From Callaeas wilsoni (lineage: Eukaryota; Chordata; Aves; Passeriformes; Callaeidae), in contig VWPU01013573.1 in the NCBI GenBank assembly GCA_013398955.1, positions 1 through 64,000 on the forward strand: DNA of 64,000 bases, in the 5' to 3' direction. How positions within the stretch are numbered: the first letter of the stretch is position 1; each line of letters begins with the position of its first letter. The translations under genes were made by a program, and so were the position numbers. The notes under the pieces were generated by a model. That model made no database searches. It saw nothing but the letters and a program-made list of their open reading frames with translations, and was not told where the DNA came from. This document shows, piece by piece, positions 13,837 through 64,000 of this stretch.

Positions 13837-14640
13837 CATAGAATCATAGAATGGTTTGGGTTGGAAGGATCCTTAAAGATCATCTAGTTCGAAAACCCTT
13901 GCCATGGAAAAGGGACACCTTCCACTGTCTCAAGTTGCTCAAAACCCCATCCAACCCGGCCTTGAACACTTGCAGGGATGGGGCAGGCACAGCTTCTTTG
14001 AGCAACCTGTGCCAGTGTCTCACCACCCTCAGAGGGAAGAATTTCTTCCCAATATCTAACCTGAACTTGCCATCTGTCAGTTTAAAAGCATTCCCCCTTG
14101 TCCTGTCAATACATGCCCTTGTTCAAAAGTCCCTTTCCAGCTCTCTTAGAGCGCCTTTAGTTACTGACAGGTTCTAGAAGATCTCCCTGGAGCCTTCTCC
14201 AAGCTGAACAACTCCAAGTCTCAGCCTGTCTCCACAGCAGAGCTGTTTCAGCCCTTGGATTATCTTCATAATCTTCTCTGGACTTGCTCCAACAGGTCCA
14301 TGTCCTTCACATGTTGTGGGCCCCAGGGCTGGACACAGGACTCCAGGTGGGATCTCAGGAGTGGGGACATAGGCAGGGAGAATCCCCTCCCTTGACCTGC
14401 TGCCCATTTTGTTGCTGATGCAGCCCAGAACACTTTTGGCTTTCTGGGCTGCAGGAGCACATTGTGGGGACCTTCTTGTCATGCAACACCCCCAATCCTT
14501 CTTCCCTGGGCTGCTGTCCATCCATTTTCCCCTCAGCTTGTACTTGTACTTGGGATTGCCTGGACCCAGGTGCTGGACCTTGCACTTGGATTTGTTGAAC
14601 TTAATAAGGTTTGTCCAGGGTCCCACTGGATGACATCAAG
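13837..14640 (-). mobile_element. CR1 LINE, ~0.8 kb 3' part with decayed reverse-transcriptase end
   Basis: This is the longest CR1 copy here. Its 3' terminus lies at 13837 (two CATAGAAT units on the + strand) and the body extends to about 14640. Read on the minus strand, 14626-14174 translates into recognisable C-terminal CR1 ORF2 sequence (KCKVQHLGPGNP, CAPAAQKAKSVLGCI, SRSREG). Part of the matching frame continues in overlapping frames, and in-frame stops and shifts break it, so the copy is inactive. It lies antisense in intron 1, about 770 bases upstream of exon 2. Confidence 0.93.
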
Positions 14641-15412
14641 ACTGTTTTGATGAGCTAAAATTTTTAGTTGATAGAATCTTGGTTTTATATTTTGTTGTGG
14701 TAGTTCACCTAAATAGAAGCAGGTCCTCTGAAGTTTGCTGTCTGTCCATTTCTTGTGTACAACTTCGAAATAATCCCTTGCTACTGTCTTTGAGTTTCCG
14801 TCTCTGTTAACCTTTGATAAGTGCAATGGAAAAAAGGCCCCTTTTGGTACTCTTTAAGTGCTTCTTAAAAGCTGTTAAGAGTAGTGTGATTGGTGTGCAT
14901 AATGCTGTTAATGAACATGTTGGACATATCCTGGCTGTGTGCTGGACAGTTTGATGGGTAGAACAAGATACTGGAAAACTCTTACAGGAAGGAAGTGTTT
15001 GTTTAAGCATTTTAAAGACAAGGACAACATCAGTGGAATAAATAATTGATGTGTTTTTAAGCATCTTAATTTTCCACAGTCCTTTTCTCTCTTTATTGCA
15101 TTATTAGCTCTTTTGCAAGTAAGGTGAGAATAGCAGTGTCACGTATGATATATAAAAAGTACAGTGGGTTATAGAAATAATACTTGTTCAGAAATACAGG
15201 AGAACTATTATAGAAGTTTTAATATTTGAAATTAAACATTTTCATAGTTTCTGGTAATGTTTTCAGAATGAACATTTTTAATATTTCACACAAGTTAGTC
15301 ACTAAGAGTTTGACAGAGACTTTCCTTGTACTAAGCTGAAGTTTACCCTTTTTCTGTAAGGATATCTGCAAATGAGGCAATTAAGTATGATCTGATGCTT
15401 TTTTTTTTCCAG

Positions 15413-57269
<41,857 letters not shown>

Positions 57270-57964
57270 GTAAGTACCTTGGGTGATAATTGTGCAAAAT
57301 TAGAGGTCCTTTCAATGGCAGACATTTGAAATGTGTCTCTACTGCTGCTTACTGATTATTTCCAGAAGTAATTTCAGGCATGACACATGGAACTAAGAAA
57401 TACTCCCTTTAGGAGTACATAAAATCTCTGCCCAAGAAGGTGTAAAGAAGCAGGATTTCTGGTTTTGTGATTAAAAAAACCTGTTTTTCTAATACAGTAT
57501 GAGTATTTTGCATTTTTTGTTGTAAAAGACTGTTTTCGGTATAAGACAACTCAGATCCAATAAGAAGAACACTTTTCAGTGACGTGATGAGTTTTCAGGT
57601 TTGTTTACTCTCTGTGTTTTAGCAGGTAAATACCTCTACACTGCTTAATACTCTCTCACATGCACTAGATTAAATTCCTACCTTGAATACATTCAGCGTC
57701 ATGCTGAAAGCTAGAAAAGAGATTGCAGATTTAACTGTATTTTCCTTTATGGCAATGGTTTTCAATAGTCAGTAGTCATTATTGGAGGATGTTAAGATAC
57801 ACTTCCTGGAGCCTACTGAATTAATCCGGTTAAGTGATCAAAATCTCTAGGATTGTGAGGTGTGATTGGGTAATCAGAGGCAATGCTAATTATTTTCAGG
57901 AGGTAAGTTCATTAGAACAGGTAAATACATAGCAGATATTTTCATTATAAAGAGCATAAAGACT

Positions 57965-57993
57965 ATGAGAGAAAGTGATATACTTTCTCTCAT
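57965..57993. repeat. Perfect 12-bp inverted repeat with 5-base loop
   Basis: Arms ATGAGAGAAAGT (57965-57976) and ACTTTCTCTCAT (57982-57993) are exact reverse complements around GATAT. In the pre-mRNA this would be a compact stable hairpin. There are no flanking duplications that would mark a transposon. Confidence 0.8.
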
Positions 57994-60080
57994 GAAAGGG
58001 GGATATACTGATAGTTGCACCTGGCTTTCCTGCTGAAGATGTGGCGTCCATTGTTAATATATTGTTAGTAACATTATCAATTATTGCTGATTGATGGCTA
58101 ACTGATAGATTGAAGCAGACAAATTTTCATTTTGGTCTTTGTGCTCTCCTTCACGGTGCTTTTCCTTGATGAGAAATCGTTTTCTAGGCATGGCGATAAC
58201 TGCCCAGAGATGAACATTGTTTATATATGAATGATAGTGTTGATGTCAAATGGTTTAATTAATTAGAGGTGTATGATTTTATTTCCCGAAGCTGTAATTT
58301 CTTCCGTTAAAGGAATTAAAGTCAATCGTACGGAATTATGGTTAGAATAAATTGTTATATAATAAATTGATGATGTGGATCCAAGCTGTTCTTTATTCAT
58401 TTGGCAGCTCATGCAAAACAGAGAGTGGAGGGAAGGGATTCCCAATTTATTTTTTTAAATTTCCCATGAAGTCCAGGATGGAGATTCTCCCTCTGGCTGC
58501 TCTGCAGAGCACTTTGCTGGCTGTGCATGCTGAGCAGCAGACGCTGGAGTTTATGGGCCTCCAAGCTGGACATCCCTTGGGAAGGGCGAGAGCAGCCCTT
58601 GCTAGTGACTTGGATCCAAAGCAGCTTCAGTACCTCTCTGGCTTCCCCTCTGTTGTGGAGGCAGCAGCAGTTGTTTGAAAACTCGAACCATCAGCTGTAG
58701 GAAATTGCCAGTGTTTCTGTGCAAACAACAAAGTTACTGTTAAGGCACTGGTCCTGTTGGTATTTTTGTGATCTAGCTTGGAAGGCAAGAAAAATTGAGG
58801 CTTAGTGGTGTTTGGGACTATGATCAAATGAAAATCTGCCTTTTAAGGCTGAGTCTGGTACAGGTAACTAGTTCAGGAGGGATGTGATGCATCTAGTAAT
58901 CAAGAGAGAGAACCAGGAGTTGATGAGCAATCAGAAATCTGCAGAAAGGATTCAAGTAGTACATGGGCACTCTTGAAGATCGATGTGGTCAGTTCAGTAG
59001 AGACTAGAAATTAGAAGAGAAATGGTCTTAAAAGGGTGCTTGGAGGATAAGCTGGAGAAGGGTGAGAGCAGAACTGAGCAGATTGTGGGGAGCTCAAATA
59101 GCAGCAAATTAAACTGTAGATTGTGATTGCTTAAATGGAAGAAGTAAGTTTAGAGTAGGGATTCCTGAAGAGGGATTATTTTAGAGAGACCGTGGAATTT
59201 TTTTTATGGTCATGAAATAATTTTTTTTTTTAAGACTCTAAGGTATTTTACAATCAGAGTAACAAGAAAAATTATTGAAGTATTTTAATTAAACAGGATA
59301 AAACCATACTTTTTAATAATTCTGAAAATAATTGCATGTTTTCTGCTGTTTGAACTTGAATTAATGTTTTTCTTTAGAGGAATCTAAGGAAAAAATCACC
59401 AACCATAACATTATTTTCCTGATCAGTTATTACTGTTTTTTAGGAACTTTGTTTTTTACAGTGTTTTAGAAAAGAGCTGCAAAAAGGTTGATTCGGATTA
59501 CAAACTTGAGAACTCTAAAAGAAATTATCATCAAATATCTTCTCTAAAAACAGAGTGAACTGCAGACAGTGCAGCAACTTTGCCAAATTTAGGGTCCTGC
59601 TCAGGGCTAGTACAGTAGAGAGTGAGAGTTGTATTATTACGTGTTGGTTTGTTTTCTGAGGTTATATATTTTGTATAAAACTTTTAGTTTTTTAGTTACC
59701 TTTTTTTTAGTGATTTATTTAATTTTTCTGATGTATTTTAGATTTTTAGTTAATTTGATTAGACCAGATGGGCAGTTGGACATGTGACACATAAGTAATT
59801 TTTCTGTTTGAGGGCATGGTGATGCATGTTCCTGAGTTACATTTCACCTGCAACTCCCATTTCCCTTGTTGAAGGTTCAGCTATGTGGATTGTGTCTCAC
59901 AGTATAGATGAGTTTTAAAAGTATTGAATTACTAGAAGTTGCTGAAAATCTATTTGGGGAAGTTCTGCCACAATTTAAAATATTTCCATTATTGACTGTG
60001 TATTTTGAGAAAAGTGCAAGTATTCTGGTGGGAACTCGGAATGGGACATATGTCAGAAGTCTGATATAAATAGTTTTATG

Positions 60081-60345
60081 ATTATAGAATCACAAAATTA
60101 CAGTGGTTGGAGGGACCCCCTGGAGATCTTCTAGTCTAGCTCCCCTCACAGCTGGTTGCTCAAGGCTTTGTCCAATTGCATTTTGAACATCTCCAAGAAT
60201 GGAGGTTCTGTGTCATGCCTGGGGAACCTCTTGTAGTGCTCGGATGCAAAGAATAAATTATTTTTCTTAATTTTGAGTGTCTTATATTTCAGTCTGTGCC
60301 TGCTGCGTCTTGTCACTGGGCACTGCTGAGAAGAGTCTTATTTTG
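60081..60345 (-). mobile_element. CR1 LINE 3' fragment, antisense, diverged
   Basis: The + strand reads ATTATAGAATCACAAAATTA, then CAGTGGTTGGAGGGACCCCC, GAGATCTTCTAGTCTAGCTC and, further on, CTGCTGCGTCTTGTCACTGG, the reverse complement of an older CR1 tail subfamily. Confidence 0.85.
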
Positions 60346-63300
60346 CCTTTGTATGGAGCTGTGTGGAAATGGAAACTTACAGCAGTGTACAGTTTGGTGT
60401 GTTTACTAAATTAAGTGGTTTAGATATATGTTAGCTCAGAAAGTATTAGCATCTCTTTAATCATTGGTATCCTATGTAATAAAACTGTATCCAACTGCTC
60501 CATTTTGCCAGTAGATGGGGCATGGTACATACTATTTTACTGTCTTGTACTTGCTTCCTTTAGTGTTACATATAAATAAACTCTATGGGGAAGATCAGGC
60601 TTTGCATTCTTATCTTTTTTTTGCAGCATTTAATGATAATATATTGTAGTGATAAACTGCAGATTTTATGTTTTCTTCATAGAGAAGATGTTTTTTATAC
60701 CATATGATAAATAGCATAGCTGTGAAAATGGCATTTGGAGCAAATAAAGAAAATTTAAATCGTTTGTGTTACGCAGACTATTAAAAATATAAGTTTTATA
60801 TAAAAGTCATTTTATGAAATATGAAGTAAACACACTGCTAACTTTTCCCAGTAATTTAAGTGATTAGTGGTCTCTCTAGAAAGAACTGTAGGGATACCAA
60901 GAAAGAATCTAAAAAACTATGGCAGAAAATGTTGTTTCTAAATAAGTAATATTTTCTTTGCCTTATTGTGTTGATTTTTTTTTTGGTTGGTTGGTTTTTG
61001 ATTTGCTCTTCTTCCCCCCCAAATGGTGATCTTTGCTGTCCTACGGAACAGTTTCTCCTTTATGCTGGAAAGGTTTTTGTTTTGTCTGGAGTACTTTTAG
61101 AAAAGATTTTTAGACTGTAAATGAAAGACCTTTTCTTTCTTTCTCAGAAACCGTTTTATTCTCAGTCTTTGTCAGATTTTCATCTGTTTAGTGTCTCTTC
61201 TTTGACCTCTCTGTTACAGTGGTGGCAGTGATTGCTGTACTTTAGGCTTCTGTGACTGCAGCATTGCCTTATCAAAGGACATGGAAGACCAGATGCCATA
61301 TGGTTTTGATCATTTGAACTATTTTCTCCTTTTGGTCTGGTTCTGAGTTTGGATTCAAAAACTGGATATTGGCAAATTAACAGTCATCCAGATACTAACA
61401 TGAGATTCCTAGTAGCTGCTGTTTTGTCATTTATCCTGCATTTGCTACTGTTTAGTTTTTTCCTCCTGCTTTCCAGATTTGACTTGGATTAATTCTCGCT
61501 TGAGATAGAGGCAAGTACTGTTACTTGATAAACACCATTAAAAAAGATTTTCTGGAATGTGAAGATATCTTTACTCAGAGATGGGACAACTGTCTCTTTT
61601 TGTCTCTTTGTCATGTTGTTCTGGGTAGCGTAGGAGTTGGCATACTGGATGGGAGTAGTTTGATCTCTTGTATCTGATGCTGCCTTCAACCAGATGCTTT
61701 AAAAGAAAGTTGCAAACATTTAAGAAATAATTTGTTTTCCATGCCTGATTTTGAAGGAAATACCAATGTAGCTGATGATTCCAAGTTGGTTAACAGCTCT
61801 TTTAAACCTCACAGGCTTTTTAATTCTTTTAATTTAAAATGCAATTTAGTGAATTTGTGGGAGTTCTAATAAATCTTGACTGCCTGTTCTTTTTTGGGAT
61901 CCCATCAAACTTTTGAACTCAGTGATATCTAGTGACAAAGAAATTTTCTTTCATCGCTATTAAATACCTGCCTATTGAATAAATCAAGTGTCTTTTTTTC
62001 TCTGACAGAGGGCTAAGTGGGTTCTGCAATTTACCTGATCAGTGACTTTTTTATATTCTCTTGTTCTCTTCTTTATAACTCAGTAATGCAAGATGGCTCA
62101 GCCTCTCTTTAGGAGGTTTCCTTGAAAGCATTATCATCATCTTTCTTGTAAACATGGTGAAAAGATCTGAAATAGTTTGAGGTTTTTTTTCCCATCTAAG
62201 TGGTATGTACAAAAGATGTAATAGAAACAGTTTTCAGACCAGATAGGTCCCTTCCTTCCTCCCTTTTGAAAATTGTGTCAATGTTTGCTTTAAATTGTTT
62301 TAAGACTTAGTGTTTCTGTCTGCAGAAGTCAGGGATTTTCTTGAGATTATTACTCATTTATTAACTTCAGATTTTGCCTTCTTGACAGAGAAACCAGCCA
62401 GTAGCCATGATTCTGTCTTGTGTTTGTTCATGACTCTCTTGCAGCAGGAAGGTGTCATTCAGTAGTCCTTAACAGTCAGCTGAAGGTACCAAGGATGTGT
62501 ATAGCTGCAATAGTTGCTATTGTACAGACCTAAACAGCAGAGAGGAAATGAGCAGATCTATAGAGATGGCAAGTTTAAAAATTATCTCCACAGATGACAT
62601 TAATCTGATTGTCTCTTCCCTTTTTACTTCATCTACCGCTTTAATTTTCCAGCGTGACTGTCTTGCCATGTATTTTACTAACATAATTACTCTGGTTTCA
62701 TGTAAATCATATTTTTATCTTGGTTTCTCAAGAAAATCATACCTATGCTCTCTGTCCATCTCTGCTCTCCTAATAACTTCTGAATCATTTAGCAGAGTTC
62801 AGACAGATTTGACAGGAGTTGAGAGCTGAAAAATTAGATTCCTGCAGGTTTTGTGAAAATTGATAGCTGGACAAATGCACGTGTCTGCTGCAGGAAAAGG
62901 CAAGAGGTTGAAAATGGTAGTTGAGCAGGTAAAACATGGTATTGGCCAGACGTGGCATGCACACCTCAGAGAGAGTGTGTCCTGTTCAGCTGGGGTGGGA
63001 AGGAGCAGGAGACACTGGGGTATTTCCATGAGAAATATTGGGAAGAGCTTGAGTGGAGAGCATTATTGGTAGTGGTAGGGGAAAGCAGTTGACTGGGGAA
63101 GAAAATACTGGGAATGTTGCAGCCAGTATTGGTTTTGTACCCATTTCAACTCCTCCTTATGAAACTTGATTCCTTGTTGAGTAGAAATGCCCAGGTTCTT
63201 CAAGTACTTGTTTACAAAACATAAGCTGTTTTATAAGCTGATAAAGATCATAAATATGTGAAGTAGTTGCATGCAGTTCTTTTCACGTGTTTGTCAGCTC

Positions 63301-64000
63301 TGTGCCTTGAGTGCCCTCCATCTGGGTGAAGAAAATGACATCTTTTAGGGATTAGTTCCACAGTCACTTTAAGCTGGTCAGCTGCAGGTCACTACTAAAG
63401 AGGCTGTCTTGCCTTGTCACTGGTGGCATATTCCCACTGTGTTCCCTGTGCCAGCACTGTCATTCATGAGTTGGTAAGCTCAACCAAAGATGTTGAAAAC
63501 TAACCCAGAAAAAACCCCAACAACCTCACGTTTCAGATGGATTTAGTTCCCTTATCTGTTTTACTGCAGGAACAGTAGTGCCGGCACAAATGAGGCAGTG
63601 GAAATGCTGTAGCTGGCTTTGGAGGGAGAAATGGCTTTGTTAGTGGAAGCTGGCACATCACTTTGCTTTTTAAGCTATTGTGGAACTGTGATCTGTTCTT
63701 TCTTGCTGCTTATCTCTGACTGCAGTTTGGGACTTTGTGAGTAGAAACTCCAGAGACTTTCAAGTGGACTATTTAGTGCCTCTTGGTAAGGAATGTGGAG
63801 CTACTGGAAGCAGCTAAATTACTGTGGCAGGTACATAGATATCCTGGATGCTGTATAAGAGAGTGTAAGTTGCTGGTTATAAGTGCTTTCTCAAGCCTTT
63901 GAGTTACTTTACACACGGGACATCAGAAAGGTATTGAGGGTTTTGATCACGGAAGAGAAGCTTAAAACACGTGAATTGCTTTAAGTGGTTCTTGATACTG

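Larger units (their letters stand above)
126..15412 (+). other. ATAD2B intron 1 (visible part)
   Basis: About 15.3 kb of AT-rich sequence with no exon I can support. It holds the GT/C microsatellite, three CR1 tails (486-692, 7889-8007 and the long copy 13837-14640), a poly-C run with one ambiguous base (8445-8458), and a short perfect inverted repeat at 6290-6312. Open stretches of 60-118 codons on both strands have no recognisable motifs and overlap one another, as chance frames do. Long first introns of this kind often hold enhancers, but no individual element can be named. Confidence 0.75.
57270..64000 (+). other. ATAD2B intron 24 (visible part)
   Basis: About 6.7 kb without an exon I can support; the long basic exon that follows in known ATAD2B genes is not here. 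It contains an antisense CR1 tail (60081-60345), a perfect 12-bp hairpin (57965-57993), a GC-rich open frame (about 58468-58678) of unknown origin, and several long T runs. The remainder is ordinary intron. Confidence 0.78.

Noticed and set aside
14174..14633. Cluster of overlapping open frames on both strands
   Set aside because: Explained by the CR1 ORF2 remnant; not a host gene.
59383..59470. Possible next ATAD2B exon after TTCTTTAG (reads EESKEKITNHN...)
   Set aside because: It does not resemble the known basic C-terminal sequence that follows exon 24 and has no supporting donor in phase.
62497..63072. 110-codon and 70-codon + frames near the right end as candidate ATAD2B tail exons
   Set aside because: The translations lack the Arg/Lys-rich start and acidic body expected; treated as intron.

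Overview
The window is vertebrate nuclear DNA, most likely from a bird. It has small exons separated by long AT-rich introns with canonical GT...AG borders. Its interspersed repeats are mostly short CR1 LINE tails, recognised by the avian 3' signature that reads ATCATAGAATGGTTTGGG on the opposite strand. One LTR-like insertion resembles LTRs known from songbirds. No operons, CRISPR arrays, tRNA or rRNA genes were seen. The bird call is firm; a songbird is only a suggestion. || One gene accounts for all coding sequence I can defend: ATAD2B, a nuclear two-AAA-domain ATPase with a bromodomain. It lies on the + strand and is cut at both ends. I resolved 23 consecutive coding exons between 15413 and 57269. 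They total 3,175 bases (1,058 codons plus one base), with matching phases at all 22 internal junctions and no frameshift or stop. Numbering them exons 2-24 assumes a single upstream coding exon. That exon is not resolved; the GC-rich left edge (about 1-125) is probably its border or the promoter-proximal CpG island. The 3' coding exons after exon 24 lie beyond 64000. || Layout: 1-15412 is 5' GC-rich sequence and a long first intron with CR1 tails. 15413-28382 (exons 2-10) encodes the acidic/basic N-terminal region. 28810-32718 (exons 11-15) encodes most of AAA domain 1 with intact Walker A, Walker B, sensor and arginine-finger motifs. 38574-38885 (exon 16) completes AAA1. 42593-46479 (exons 17-20) carries the linker and a degenerate AAA2. 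46795-52950 (exons 21-23) carries the helical lead-in and the bromodomain. 57132-57269 (exon 24) begins the basic C-terminal tail. Intron 6 holds a ~1.97 kb antisense LTR-like element with its own CpG-rich core. || The paralogue choice rests on remembered family sequences: the bromodomain reads VSDYLEVIKEPMDL and KIIRHRACTLKDTAHA, as in ATAD2B, rather than the PDYVTVIKQ and RLIRHRACALRD forms of ATAD2. No new biological system is evident. The most useful leads are the very weak splice donor of exon 21, followed by an in-frame stop and a polyadenylation signal that would yield a form without the bromodomain, and the antisense LTR with a CpG-rich core.
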